Part shown: piece after piece, positions 17,699-28,503 of the stretch | Layout: the number at the start of each line of letters is the position of its first letter | Numbering within the stretch: position 1 is the first letter of the stretch | Assembly: GCA_964603985.1 (NCBI GenBank) | Contig: CAZRXG010000007.1 | Location: 96,785-160,784 of the forward strand | DNA: 64,000 nt | Source of the DNA: CAZRXG01 sp964603985 | GTDB taxonomy: Bacteria > Chloroflexota > Anaerolineae > Aggregatilineales > UBA3940 | Reading direction: 5' to 3' | Notes under the pieces: generated by a model | What the model was told of the DNA's origin: nothing | Databases searched by the model: none | What the model saw: only the letters and a program-made list of their open reading frames with translations | Made by a program: the position numbers and the translations under genes

Positions 17699-18541
17699 CT
17701 ACTCCTCTTCCTCGAAGAGCTCCCGCTGCGGGAAGACGAAGTGACGGGTGTCCATCCGCCCGCTCTTGAGCGCCCGCCGGTTGGCCCGCTCGAAGTCGCG
17801 GTGGGTCTTGACGGCGGTCTCAAGCTGCTCCGCCGACGGCTCCGCCGAGAACAGCACGATGGTGGTGGTGCGCTCGCCGGGCACGATGCACAGCCAGCGC
17901 CCGCCTTCGATCTGGGTGCTGCGCTGCCCCCCGCCGAGCGCCTCGGCGGAACTGCCCAGGTCGCTCAAGATGGGCACCAGCAGGTCGCTTTGCAGGTCGA
18001 AGTGACCCACGCGGTGCATGACCTCGCCGCTCAGGTTGTTGCACAGCACGAAGCCCAGCGCGCGGGCGGCGTGCTGCCGCCGCAAAAACCCGGTCGACCC
18101 CTCGTCGGCTACCTGCTGCCACGCATCAGAGAGCGGGTTCTGCTCCAGCATGGCCTTAATCACCGCCACCTGTTCGCCGTAGCGGGTGTAGATCGCCTCG
18201 AACTGAGCCTGGTTGATGCGCCCCTCGTTGAACTCGGTGGTAATGTCGGCCATCTTCCGGCGCAGGTGCTCGATGGCCTGCTCGGCGCGCTGGGCCTCCG
18301 TCGCGGCCAGGCGGGCGGTCGTGCCCTTGCGGCGCATCTCGTCGATGTCCTCGCGGGTGAAGGGGCCGGTCCCGTCCGGGCGCTGGAGGGCCAGCTCGGG
18401 CGGCAGGTCGGGGAAAGCGGGCGCGTCGGACTGATCGGAGGGCCGCCGGGTGCGCCGGAACAGCGATCCGGCCACCGGCGAAACCGGGGCGTCCTCCTGG
18501 TCGGCTTCGTCGTGTTCGGGCGGGCGGGCTTCGTCAGGCAT
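17699..18541 (-). CDS. Hypothetical protein with SHOCT-like helix and possible Roadblock/LC7-like domain
   Basis: The product has 280 residues and no signal peptide or membrane segment. The first 60 residues are acidic and Pro-rich. A helical part (LAATEAQRAEQAIEHLRRK) leads into EFNEGRINQAQFEAIYTRYG, which resembles a short SHOCT-type motif. The last 130 residues alternate strands and helices, with ALGFVLCNNLSGEVMHRVG and RWLCIVPGERTTTIVLF, a pattern like Roadblock/LC7 regulators of small GTPases. That is a weak structural guess. It starts 4 bp after folC, so it shares the folC transcript. Its stop is 7 bp from the convergent kinase stop. Confidence 0.7.
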   Translation of the reverse strand: MPDEARPPEHDEADQEDAPVSPVAGSLFRRTRRPSDQSDAPAFPDLPPELALQRPDGTGPFTREDIDEMRRKGTTARLAATEAQRAEQAIEHLRRKMADITTEFNEGRINQAQFEAIYTRYGEQVAVIKAMLEQNPLSDAWQQVADEGSTGFLRRQHAARALGFVLCNNLSGEVMHRVGHFDLQSDLLVPILSDLGSSAEALGGGQRSTQIEGGRWLCIVPGERTTTIVLFSAEPSAEQLETAVKTHRDFERANRRALKSGRMDTRHFVFPQRELFEEEE

Positions 18542-18545
18542 GGCC

Positions 18546-19967
18546 TCAGCCGTTGGGGAACATGGTGCGCTTCTCGACGATCTCGTCCACGGTGTGCCAG
18601 TGGGAGCGCACCGTCCCGATCAGGTACAGCGACCCCGTCACGACCACCAGGTCGCCCGGCGCGGCCATCGAGAGCGCCTGCTTGAGTGCGCCGAGGGGAT
18701 CCTTGCCCGTCACCGCCTCACAGGCCCGGGTTTTGCGCACCATGCGGGCCAGTCTATCAGCCGGGATGGCCGGTTTGCCCTTGACTCTGGGCGCGGTGGT
18801 GACGATCACGTCGGCGGGCGCGGCCAGCATGTCGAGGATCGGCGCGGCGTTTTTGGTCTCTAGCATGCCCAGCACCATGATCATGCGCTCGTAGGAGAAG
18901 ATCTCCCCCAGCGCGGCCACCAGCGCGCCGACCTTTTCCTCGTTGTGAGCGCCGTCGAGCACGACGCGCGGCTCGCGCTGCGCCATCTCCAGCCGCCCGG
19001 CGAAGCGCACCCCGGCCAGTGCCTCGCGGATCGCACGCTCGTCGAGGTCGATGCCGCACGCCTGGGCGCAGATCTCCAGCGCGGCCAGCGCCACCGCCGC
19101 GTTGGCGATCTGGTGTGCGCCGCGCAGGCCGACCGTCAGGTCGTCGAAGCTGACGCCCAGCCCCCGGTAATCGAAGCGACCGCCGCACTCGCTGATCTGG
19201 ATGGGACGATAGTGTATGTCCTGCCCCACCCGGATCAGGCGCGCACCGTTGCGTGTGGCTTCCTCTTCGATGACGGCCATCGCCTCGGCAGGGGCCTCCC
19301 CGACGACGACCGGTACGCCCGGCTTGATGATCCCGGCCTTGTGGTAGGCGATCTGCGCCAGCGTGTCGCCCAGCACGCGGGTGTGGTCGTAGTGGACGGT
19401 GCTGATCACGCTGACGCGCGGCGTCACGATGTTGGTGCAGTCGAAGCGCCCACCCATGCCCACCTCGACCGCGCCGATTTTACACCCCCGGTCGGCGAAG
19501 TGGCGCAGCGCCAGGCCCAGCCACGCCTCGGCGTAGTGGGGCGCGCCCAGGTACGCGGCCCCGGCCTGAAGCTGCCCGACGCCGTCCATTACCGTGTCGG
19601 TCAGGGCTATGACCTCCTCGGCGGCGGCCAGCTCGCCGTCCACGCGGACTTTTTCCAGCGGGGTTTGCAAATAGGGCGAGGTATGCGTGCCGACGCGCGC
19701 GCCTGAGGCGTGCAGGATCGCCTCGCACATCATGGCGACCGACCCCTTGCCCGACGTTCCTCCGATGTGGATCATGTCCAGCCTGTCCTGCGGGTCGCCG
19801 AGGAAGGCCATCAGGCGGCGGGTGCGCTCCAGGCGTCGCTGGAACTCGGCCTGCCGCTCCTGGGGGTCGTCCAGCGATTCGGCGTCGCGGGTGATCAGCT
19901 TCTCGAAACGCTTGAGTGCCTGAGTGAGGGCGCTATTCAAGAGGGTGTCCTTGTGTGTCTGGTTCAT
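18546..19967 (-). CDS. folC: Bifunctional folylpolyglutamate synthase / dihydrofolate synthase
   Basis: The 473-residue Mur-ligase-fold enzyme adds glutamate to dihydropteroate and to reduced folates using ATP, keeping folate cofactors in the cytosol. The P-loop IGGTSGKGSVAMM, the folate-binding HTSPYLQ, the Mg-binding VGMGGRFDCTN and the late VLDGAHNEEK motif are all present. Length is slightly above the usual 420-440 residues because of a longer N-terminus. It is followed 4 bp later by a gene of unknown function. A run of short tandem repeats and a hairpin separate it from the Lon-like gene upstream, so it may have its own promoter. Confidence 0.95.
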   Translation of the reverse strand: MNQTHKDTLLNSALTQALKRFEKLITRDAESLDDPQERQAEFQRRLERTRRLMAFLGDPQDRLDMIHIGGTSGKGSVAMMCEAILHASGARVGTHTSPYLQTPLEKVRVDGELAAAEEVIALTDTVMDGVGQLQAGAAYLGAPHYAEAWLGLALRHFADRGCKIGAVEVGMGGRFDCTNIVTPRVSVISTVHYDHTRVLGDTLAQIAYHKAGIIKPGVPVVVGEAPAEAMAVIEEEATRNGARLIRVGQDIHYRPIQISECGGRFDYRGLGVSFDDLTVGLRGAHQIANAAVALAALEICAQACGIDLDERAIREALAGVRFAGRLEMAQREPRVVLDGAHNEEKVGALVAALGEIFSYERMIMVLGMLETKNAAPILDMLAAPADVIVTTAPRVKGKPAIPADRLARMVRKTRACEAVTGKDPLGALKQALSMAAPGDLVVVTGSLYLIGTVRSHWHTVDEIVEKRTMFPNG

Positions 19968-20026
19968 TGTGACAGGGGGAAATTGTATCTACTATTGGGC
20001 AGAGCGCAAATTGGCGGGTGGCGGAT

Positions 20027-20092
20027 GGCTGATAGCTTTTGGCTGATTGGCTGATAGCTGACCGGCTGATAGCTGACCGGCTGGCGTAAGGG
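20027..20092. repeat. Short tandem repeats (GGCTGATAGCTGACC units)
   Basis: The 15-bp unit GGCTGATAGCTGACC occurs twice in tandem, preceded by two diverged copies beginning GGCTGAT. The array lies between folC and the Lon-like gene. Simple GCTGATAGCTGA arrays like this are common intergenic debris and no function is apparent. Confidence 0.7.
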
Positions 20093-20097
20093 TGAAG

Positions 20098-20130
20098 CCG
20101 GAGACCCCGGCGCATGGTCGGGATCTCCGG
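20098..20130 (-). terminator. Stem-loop after the Lon-like gene
   Basis: A 12-bp stem (CCGGAGACCCCG with CGGGATCTCCGG, one mismatch) around a 9-nt loop lies 18 bp beyond the stop of the minus-strand Lon-like gene. There is no clean T-run on the minus strand, so termination may need Rho or may be partial. Confidence 0.5.
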
Positions 20131-20147
20131 GATTTCGCCGGCGGCGC

Positions 20148-22571
20148 TTATTCTTCGCTCTTCTCGGCCTCCTTGACGCTTTCGGCCAGCGTTTGCAGGC
20201 GCTGGTGGACGGCGTGATGGAGCGTCCCCTCCGGGAAGGTTCCGTCCGGCTGCCGCTCCCCGGCGGGGATGCCCAGCAGCAGCTCGATCCCCTGGTCGAC
20301 CGTCTCGATGGTGTAGACGTGGAACTTGCCCTCGCGCATCGCGTCGAGCACCTCGGTGTGCAGCATCAGGTTGGGGACGTTGGCTCTGGGGATCAACACG
20401 CCCTGATCGCCCGTCAGGCCGCGCGCCTGGCACACCTGGAAGAACCCTTCGATCTTCTCGTTCACCCCACCGATGGGCTGAATCTGCCCGTGCTGGTTCA
20501 CCGACCCGGTCGCGGCCAGCATCTGTTTGATCGGGTGGTCCGACAGCGCCGAGAGCAGGGCGGCCAGCTCGGTGAAGGTGGCCGAGTCGCCCTCGACGCC
20601 GCCGTAGCTCTGCTCGAAGGTGATGCTGGCCGAGAGCGTGAGCGGCTGGTCGAGCGCGTACTGACCACCCAGGTAGCCGTGCAGGATCAGCACGCCCTTG
20701 TCGTGGATGGGGCCGGAAAGCTCGACCTCGCGCTCGATGTTGATCACGCCCTCCTTGCCCGCGTAGACGCGCGCTGTGATGCGGCTGGGCTGCCCGAAGG
20801 TGTAATCGCCCAGCCCGATGACCGAAAGGCCGTTCACCTGGCCGAGCACCTCGCCGGTCGTGTCGATGAAGATCGTGCCCTCCTCGATGTTCTCCAGCGT
20901 GCGCTCTTCGTACAGGTTGCTGCGGTAGCGCCGCTCCTCGATGGCGCGCAGGACGTGCCCGGCATCGACCACGTCCTGGCCGTCCTTCCGTGTCCAGTAG
21001 GCGGCCTCGTGGATCACGTCGGTGAGCAGCCCGAACAGCGTGCTGAGCTTATGCTGATGCTCCGCCATCCGCGCCCCGTACTCGATGATCTCGCCGACGG
21101 CGGCCTTGTTAAAGTGCGGCAGGTCGCCCTCGTGGCAGCGGGCGGCGATGAAGGTAGCATACTCGATCTCGGTCTCCGGGGTGCGCTCCATCGTGCTGGC
21201 GAAGTCGGCCTTGATCTTGAACAGGTCGGAGAAGTCCTCTTCCAGCCCGTAGAGCGCGTAATACAGGGTCGGGCTGCCGAGCAGGATCACCTTGAGCTGC
21301 AGCGGGATCGGCTCCGGATCGACCGTCTGGGGGGTGAGAATCCCCAGGCCGGAGCGGATCATCGACTCCTGGATGCGCAGCTCGCCGCTGGTCAGCGCGC
21401 TCTTGAGGCCCTCCCACGCGCCGGGCTGGGTGAGCAGGCGGGCGACGCGCAGCACCAGGTAGCCGCCGTTGGCACGGTGCAGCGCGCCGGGCTTGATCAT
21501 GGTGAAGTCGGTGCGCAGCGCGCCCATCTGCACCTCGCCCTCGATGCGTCCTACCAGGCTGGCGTAGGACGGCAGGTCCTCGACGATGACCGGCGCGCCC
21601 TCGGTTTTGCTGTGATCGACGATCAGGTTGACGGCATAGCGCCGGAAGCGTTCCTTCGGTGGGAGGCGGGGTCTGGGTGGCATGGGGATGGGCGGTTTAT
21701 CCTCCTCGCTCGGCGGGGCAAAGTCCTCCAGGTGCTCCAGCACGTCCTCGCGCACCTGATCCAGGTAAACCAGTGCTTCCTCGTGATCGGCGTAGCGCTC
21801 TTTAATGTCGCCGATGTGCTGGTCGATGGCGAAGGCCGCCGCGACGCGCTTCAGGCGGTCGTGATCCTCGCGCCGCTCGCGGTCGAGGTCGCGTGCCGCG
21901 CGCAGCGCCTCGGCCAGGCGCTCCTGGAGCTTGCGGTGCTTCTCTTCCATCTCGGTGCGGATTTCCTTGTCAACCTGCTTGAACTGCTCCGGCGGGATGA
22001 CCTGGCCGTTGTCGTCGACCGGGGCCATCATCAGCCCACCCGGCGTCCGCACGATGGTGAAGCCCTCCTGCTCGGCCTCTTCCGAGACCGCCTGGAAGAT
22101 CTTCTCGCGCCGCTCGTTGAAGCCCTGGTCGAGAGTTACCCTGGCGTCGGCGTACTCCTCGGCTTCGAGCGCCATCGGGATGTCGTTGGACAGGCACTCG
22201 ATCAACGTTGCCATGTCGTCGCGGAACTGGCTGCCCATGCTGGGCGGGAATTCGATGGCGCGCGGCTGGTGCTCAACCTCGAAGTTGTAGACGTAGACCC
22301 AGTCCGAGGGGACTTCGCCCTGCCGGGCGTGGCTTTCGAGGAACTGCCGGATGGCCGTCGTGCGGCCCGTGCCGGTCGGGCCGAGGGCGTAAATGTTGAA
22401 GCCCGGCGTCTCGATGTCGATGCCAAACTCGATAGCACGGACGCCGCGCGGCTGGCCGATGATCGTCTGCACGAACTCGATCTCTTCCGTCGTCTCAAAC
22501 TCGAAGTGATCGAGGCTGCACGTGCAGCATGCCTGTTCTGCCGTAAGCTCCAGGGACGATTGGTCGCTCAT
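20148..22571 (-). CDS. Lon-like (LonB-type) ATP-dependent protease
   Basis: The product has 807 residues. The N-terminal AAA region (residues about 35-420) has the P-loop GPTGTGRTT at 64-72 and a long helical insert at about 150-260. The conserved RANGGYLVL lies near the middle. The C-terminal Lon protease domain has the nucleophile Ser663 in EGDSAT and Lys706 in NEKIEGF. Their spacing of 43 is the same as in classical Lon. This is the soluble Lon-like family with an uncharacterised substrate range, not canonical LonA, since the N-terminal substrate domain is absent. The Walker A Lys is replaced by Arg70 (codon CGC), so ATP hydrolysis may be weak or absent. The gene begins with ATG and lies upstream of folC. 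Confidence 0.88.
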   Translation of the reverse strand: MSDQSSLELTAEQACCTCSLDHFEFETTEEIEFVQTIIGQPRGVRAIEFGIDIETPGFNIYALGPTGTGRTTAIRQFLESHARQGEVPSDWVYVYNFEVEHQPRAIEFPPSMGSQFRDDMATLIECLSNDIPMALEAEEYADARVTLDQGFNERREKIFQAVSEEAEQEGFTIVRTPGGLMMAPVDDNGQVIPPEQFKQVDKEIRTEMEEKHRKLQERLAEALRAARDLDRERREDHDRLKRVAAAFAIDQHIGDIKERYADHEEALVYLDQVREDVLEHLEDFAPPSEEDKPPIPMPPRPRLPPKERFRRYAVNLIVDHSKTEGAPVIVEDLPSYASLVGRIEGEVQMGALRTDFTMIKPGALHRANGGYLVLRVARLLTQPGAWEGLKSALTSGELRIQESMIRSGLGILTPQTVDPEPIPLQLKVILLGSPTLYYALYGLEEDFSDLFKIKADFASTMERTPETEIEYATFIAARCHEGDLPHFNKAAVGEIIEYGARMAEHQHKLSTLFGLLTDVIHEAAYWTRKDGQDVVDAGHVLRAIEERRYRSNLYEERTLENIEEGTIFIDTTGEVLGQVNGLSVIGLGDYTFGQPSRITARVYAGKEGVINIEREVELSGPIHDKGVLILHGYLGGQYALDQPLTLSASITFEQSYGGVEGDSATFTELAALLSALSDHPIKQMLAATGSVNQHGQIQPIGGVNEKIEGFFQVCQARGLTGDQGVLIPRANVPNLMLHTEVLDAMREGKFHVYTIETVDQGIELLLGIPAGERQPDGTFPEGTLHHAVHQRLQTLAESVKEAEKSEE

Positions 22572-22783
22572 ACGTGGTGCCTCCTAGGCTGAGTGGGAAA
22601 ATCGGAAGCCGACTGCTCCGGTTCTCCTCCGGGTAAGCCTCCGCTGCCTGACGCCCAGTGGCCGGGGTGTGCGTATGGAAGTGTGCCCCATCGAGCAGGG
22701 TTTCCGGGTCGTGGCTGCGTGGGCCTATTCTATCCAATCCTGGGCGCTGTTGACTAGGCTTGGCCGCGAAGACACGGATCGAA

Positions 22784-22810
22784 ATGCCCCGGCCACTCGT
22801 GCCGGGGCAT
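22784..22810 (-). terminator. Perfect GC-rich hairpin, likely terminator of the Cys-rich protein gene
   Basis: ATGCCCCGGC and GCCGGGGCAT form a perfect 10-bp stem around a 7-nt loop, 56 bp past the stop of the minus-strand Cys-rich protein gene. On the minus strand a short T-run follows inside an ATTTCG context, so it can act as an intrinsic terminator, though a weak one. Confidence 0.55.
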
Positions 22811-22865
22811 CCGCGCCGTCTGCCTTACAGGCTGTGCGTTGTGCAGGCTCCCACCGAGACGCTCG

Positions 22866-23609
22866 TTAATAGTAACCCGTGCATTTGGGATGGGAGGCAT
22901 ACACTTTCTTGCCACAGACCAGATCCGGCCCCTGGCAGTGGCAGTCGTCCCCGTGATGCCCATCGTCGGTGTCACAGGCACCCTCGCCACCGCACTGGCA
23001 CGCCCAGCAGACGCCGGTGTGGCAGGCGAGGCCATCGGCACACTGTGTGGAGTCTGAGCACGGGTTGCCGCAGCCCCCGGCGGTCGCGCCGCAGTCACGG
23101 CAGCCGTCGCCCTCGCCCGGCTCGCACTCGCCGTTGTCGACGCACTGGCAGTCCTGCGGGCAGAGGTCGTTGTTTTCGTGGGCGGTGTCGCAATAGCCGT
23201 CGCCGCACACCGGTTCATCCGGCCCGACTTGCGGTTCTTCGGTGACCGACGCCCCCTCAACCACCTCGGTGGGTTCGTCGGTGGGTTCGTCGGTGGGTTC
23301 ATCGGTCGGCTCGTCAGTCGGTTCCTCGGTTGGCTCGTCGGTCGGTTCGCCCGCCGTATCACCGGCCGTGTTGGCAGCCGGCGCGACGATGATCACCTGC
23401 GTCGGCTCGTCGGTCGGCTCGTCAGTCGGTTCCTCGGTTGGCTCGTCGGTGGTAGGTGGAGGCGGAGGTGGTGGGTTGAAGACGAGCAGCGTCAGAACGA
23501 GGACGATCACAAACCCGCCAAAGGCGAGAAAGATGACCGGCAGGGTTTGCCGCCTTTCCTTTTTTTCCGTGTCTTCCGGTAAATCGTCCAGATCGAGATA
23601 CTTTGACAT
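22866..23609 (-). CDS. Membrane-anchored Cys-rich surface protein with Asp-Glu-Pro-Thr repeats
   Basis: The product has 247 residues from the ATG at 23609, which has GGGAGA upstream; the frame extends 24 codons further without a ribosome site. Residues 1-25 are charged, then a single helix (VIFLAFGGFVIVLVLTLLVF) anchors the protein. A run of prolines and two blocks of DEPT/EEPT repeats form an extended stalk of about 80 residues. The C-terminal part of about 110 residues holds more than 20 Cys, spaced as in small disulfide-rich extracellular modules (for example CGDGYCDTAHENNDLC). The type II topology puts the Cys-rich head outside. The function is unknown; adhesion or a metal- or ligand-binding head on a stalk is a guess. 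Confidence 0.75.
   Translation of the reverse strand: MSKYLDLDDLPEDTEKKERRQTLPVIFLAFGGFVIVLVLTLLVFNPPPPPPPTTDEPTEEPTDEPTDEPTQVIIVAPAANTAGDTAGEPTDEPTEEPTDEPTDEPTDEPTDEPTEVVEGASVTEEPQVGPDEPVCGDGYCDTAHENNDLCPQDCQCVDNGECEPGEGDGCRDCGATAGGCGNPCSDSTQCADGLACHTGVCWACQCGGEGACDTDDGHHGDDCHCQGPDLVCGKKVYASHPKCTGYY
23257..23451. repeat. Coding tandem repeat for the DEPT stalk, in two blocks
   Basis: Two blocks (about 23257-23350 and 23402-23451) consist of 12-bp units encoding Asp-Glu-Pro-Thr or Glu-Glu-Pro-Thr on the minus strand. A stretch of more than 35 bp is identical in both blocks, so the stalk length has probably changed by slippage or unequal recombination. A non-repetitive spacer encoding an Ala-rich piece divides them. 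Confidence 0.8.
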
Positions 23610-23850
23610 CACACGTTCTCCCTTTACCCCTTTGGAGCACTCTCTCGTCCCCCCTGCTCCGCGAAGCGGGCACGTACCCATACCGTTACAACACTCAACA
23701 ATCCGACAAGAAGATTCGCTCAGGTACCGGCTGCCTGGAAAAGCTCCGGCCCTGGCGGAGCTAGCACTGAATCTCCGCCCGATTTCTCTCTAGTTTATTC
23801 AAAAACCAAATTGGGGCAAGCGGGTCGAACGCAGGCGGCGCGGCAGATCA

Positions 23851-24327
23851 TCATATACCGTGTTTTTCCCGGATGTAGGCCAGCAGTCCCCGGCACCCGG
23901 CTTCCACCAGCCGGTAGGACTCCACAAATTCACCTGTGTAGTAGGGGTCGGGGACGTTGCTCAGGCCGACTTCCGGTGCGTAGGTCAGCAGCAGCTCGAC
24001 TCCGGTGTCCGTTCCCCCGGCCTTCTGCCCCAGTTTCTTGATGCGGGCCAGGTTGCTGCTGTCCATCACGATCAGGTAGTCTGCCTTATCCAGGTCGGTT
24101 TTTTTGATGCGTCTGGCCCACCGCCGGTAGCTGATGCCGTGCTGCTCCAGCACCCGCCGCGCTTTGCGGTGCGTGCGTTGTCCCAGGTGCCACCTATCTG
24201 TCCCGCATGAGTCGACGGTAATCTGGTCTTCCAGCCCGGCCTCCCGCACCAGATGCGTGAACACGCCCTCTGCCATCGGCGCGCGGCAGATGTCGCCCTG
24301 GCTGATGAATATCACGTGTATCGGCAT
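23851..24327 (-). CDS. Low-molecular-weight protein tyrosine phosphatase homologue lacking the nucleophilic Cys
   Basis: The product has 158 residues from the ATG at 24327, which has AAGGA upstream; an ATG 21 bp further up is less well placed. The fold and length match LMW-PTPs. It has the P-loop followed by MAEG, the middle segment ADYLIVMDSSN, and the general-acid loop VPDPYYTGEF near residue 128. The P-loop reads SQGDICRAP, where the family has CxGNICRSP. So Ser9 replaces the nucleophilic Cys, while Cys14 and Arg15 remain, and the following Ser is Ala. Family knowledge predicts little or no phosphatase activity; phosphotyrosine or arsenate binding remains possible. It is divergent from nrdJ. 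Confidence 0.85.
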   Translation of the reverse strand: MPIHVIFISQGDICRAPMAEGVFTHLVREAGLEDQITVDSCGTDRWHLGQRTHRKARRVLEQHGISYRRWARRIKKTDLDKADYLIVMDSSNLARIKKLGQKAGGTDTGVELLLTYAPEVGLSNVPDPYYTGEFVESYRLVEAGCRGLLAYIREKHGI

Positions 24328-24712
24328 CGCTTGTCCTTGTTCCTCCATGCCACCGGTAGGCGATCATACCACATTTTTTGCATTGTGCGGAAGTGCGCAT
24401 CTGAGGAGCGGGTTCTGTTCCTGGGCCGAGTAGGGACACGAACCTTAAAAATTCGGGGGCGCATAAATGTTTTAAGGTTTCCCCCCTTGCTCGCGTTTGC
24501 AGGTGACTCCCTGGCATGATAAGATGATCGCGCTTTTTCCCCTACCCGGCCCTGCGGGCCAAAGCGCACGGCCAAACACAAATCTATCGGAGATCGGGGA
24601 AATTGACGCGTGTTGCCTTTATTGCGGCGCGTCCAAATCGCGCGGCGTGGCGATAATTGTGTGGTGCGCGGCGGGATGGGCCCGGTTGAAGTTGGGGTGA
24701 GGAGAGTGAGTC
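24328..24712. other. Divergent intergenic region between the LMW-PTP homologue and nrdJ
   Basis: This 385-bp stretch has no frame with coding character. It holds one strong inverted repeat (24441-24479) and several AT-rich patches. I looked for a cobalamin riboswitch, expected for a B12-dependent reductase, but saw no B12-box sequence, and no convincing pair of NrdR boxes. Confidence 0.6.
24441..24479. promoter_or_regulatory. Perfect 10-bp inverted repeat between divergent genes
   Basis: AACCTTAAAA at 24441-24450 is the exact complement of TTTTAAGGTT at 24470-24479, with a 19-bp centre rich in G and then A/T. The arm spacing suits a dimeric repressor bound on one face of the helix, or a stem-loop in the nrdJ leader. 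It lies about 230 bp upstream of nrdJ and 110 bp upstream of the phosphatase homologue. Confidence 0.45.
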
Positions 24713-27256
<2,544 letters not shown>

Positions 27257-27312
27257 GGGGGCGGGGGGATTACGAATCGCGGGCGAGGCGCGAAACATCG
27301 CTTGCTGCTCCG

Positions 27313-27344
27313 ACGGGGCGGGGATCACATCCTCGCCCCGTTTT
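27313..27344 (+). terminator. Intrinsic terminator of nrdJ
   Basis: ACGGGGCGGGGAT pairs with ATCCTCGCCCCGT (12 of 13, with one G-T wobble) around a 3-nt loop and is followed by TTTTG. Twenty bases of it (27317-27336) recur exactly at 28624-28643. Confidence 0.85.
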
Positions 27345-27475
27345 GTGCCTGATTGGCAGGTTATCCCATTCGCCGAGAGTGACAAAGCCCTGCATGGCGT
27401 AATGGGCGGTATTGTGGTAACCAATACGGTGGTCGCACAATTTTGCATTTAGTCTCGGCTACCGGGGACTACACT

Positions 27476-28306
27476 ATGGAATCCACAAGTAATCCGGTCT
27501 ACAAATACCTTCATAGAATTGGTGGCTCCAATAGATTTCGAATGACGGTAATCATTGTTCTATTGCCGTTCTTGTTTGTGGTTATACTGGCCTATGCTTT
27601 TTTATACCTGGCGCTACTCTTATTGCTAGCGTTAAAAGCCAATTTTCTCTTTGATGCACTAAAAGTCTTGACGGTTGTTAATTTAGGCTCTATGGTTTTC
27701 ATCCCTTCACTGGTATTGATTGTTGCTGCTTTGTTTACCAACAGGTATATAGCCCCTCAATATGTAAACCTGGTACGAATTACTCCTATACCGGCAGAGC
27801 AAATCGCGAAAGGTGTGATAGCTGGCGTTGCCCATCATCTCCGCCCGCTTCAAATCTTTAACTTGGGAGTACTTTTGTCACTAATACCAATCCTGTCCCA
27901 CTGGATGGGGCCTGTCGGATTGGGTATAGAGTGTGTAAGCTCCAACTGCCGGCCTCTTATTTACATATTCACTACAAAATATGGCTTCTTGCCCCCGGTG
28001 ATAGCAACTCTTTTCCTTGGGTTCGCTCAGGCATATCTACATCGATTGGCGCTGTCGACGGGCATATGGGCAAGTCTCCGCTGGCGCGAGGCAGGGTTAT
28101 ATGTATCGGGCGGAATAGTGTTTGTCAGTTGGATTCTTATCACGCCTTGGGCCTGGTTGGTCATTATGACGCTGTGGGGTAGAAGAGCTAGGCCCGACTG
28201 GGATGAAGTATTTTACCTACCGCTCCTGTGCATCATAGTTTTCTATTTGCTGGATAGAATCACCCGATTTCTTGTCCGGCGCGTCGTGGAAAAGATCGCG
28301 GTGTAA
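27476..28306 (+). CDS. AT-rich polytopic membrane protein, possibly ABC-2-permease-like
   Basis: The product has 276 residues from the ATG at 27476. It has six or seven hydrophobic helices, with a cytoplasmic segment LVRITPIPAEQIAKGV after the second or third helix. That kind of loop (TP-x-x-x-x-x-I-x-x-G) is seen in ABC-2 type permeases, and a similar piece occurs in the protein at 44793-45722, but the match is too weak for a firm call. The composition is AT-richer than the neighbouring genes. No ATPase gene is adjacent. It lies alone between the nrdJ terminator and the scarred edge of the glycan cluster. Confidence 0.6.
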   Translation: MESTSNPVYKYLHRIGGSNRFRMTVIIVLLPFLFVVILAYAFLYLALLLLLALKANFLFDALKVLTVVNLGSMVFIPSLVLIVAALFTNRYIAPQYVNLVRITPIPAEQIAKGVIAGVAHHLRPLQIFNLGVLLSLIPILSHWMGPVGLGIECVSSNCRPLIYIFTTKYGFLPPVIATLFLGFAQAYLHRLALSTGIWASLRWREAGLYVSGGIVFVSWILITPWAWLVIMTLWGRRARPDWDEVFYLPLLCIIVFYLLDRITRFLVRRVVEKIAV

Positions 28307-28354
28307 CTTGAACATACTCTTGTGGGTCGCAAGAGATTGCCCCTTCTCCGGCAG

Positions 28355-28377
28355 CCCGCAATAGCCACGTCGGCGCG
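28355..28377 (+). repeat. 23-bp direct repeat, left copy bracketing the glycan cluster
   Basis: This sequence, beginning CCCGCAATAGCCACG, matches 35957-35979 at 22 of 23 positions in the same orientation. The two copies enclose the whole minus-strand glycan cluster. Confidence 0.6.
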
Positions 28378-28449
28378 CTGCCCGTGCCATGGCCTGCGTA
28401 GCAACGTTTTTATGCGCGACAGGACGGCGTGGGACGGTGAGTCTTGTGT
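28371..28449 (-). pseudogene. N-terminal remnant of a duplicate of the GT-C-like gene
   Basis: Read on the minus strand, this piece gives QDSPSHAVLSRIKTLL and then RRPWHGQRAD, closely matching residues 2-27 of the intact protein at 28683-30962. The start codon position reads ACA instead of ATG. The frame then leaves the homology, so only the first 26 codons survive. Confidence 0.85.
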
Positions 28450-28503
28450 TGCTCGCTGCGTTCCCAGGAACGTGTGAAAGCCAATCAGTCGGGGCCGGAG
28501 TGC

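Noticed and set aside
20027..20092. CRISPR-like array
   Set aside because: The units are short tandem repeats without spacers, so this is simple-sequence DNA.
20193..22592. Plus-strand frame of 799 codons opposite the Lon-like gene
   Set aside because: It is an antisense shadow of GC-rich coding DNA, with no domains and composition set by the opposite strand.
23257..23451. CRISPR or regulatory repeat array
   Set aside because: The 12-bp units keep the frame and encode the DEPT stalk of a protein.
24420..24450. tRNA-like 3' end on the minus strand near a TTCG motif
   Set aside because: A T-arm can be drawn with four of five pairs, but no matching acceptor, anticodon or D arm exists nearby.
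24328..24712. Cobalamin riboswitch or NrdR boxes before nrdJ
   Set aside because: No B12 box was found, and an ACACAAATC-type sequence is only a partial NrdR match without a second box.
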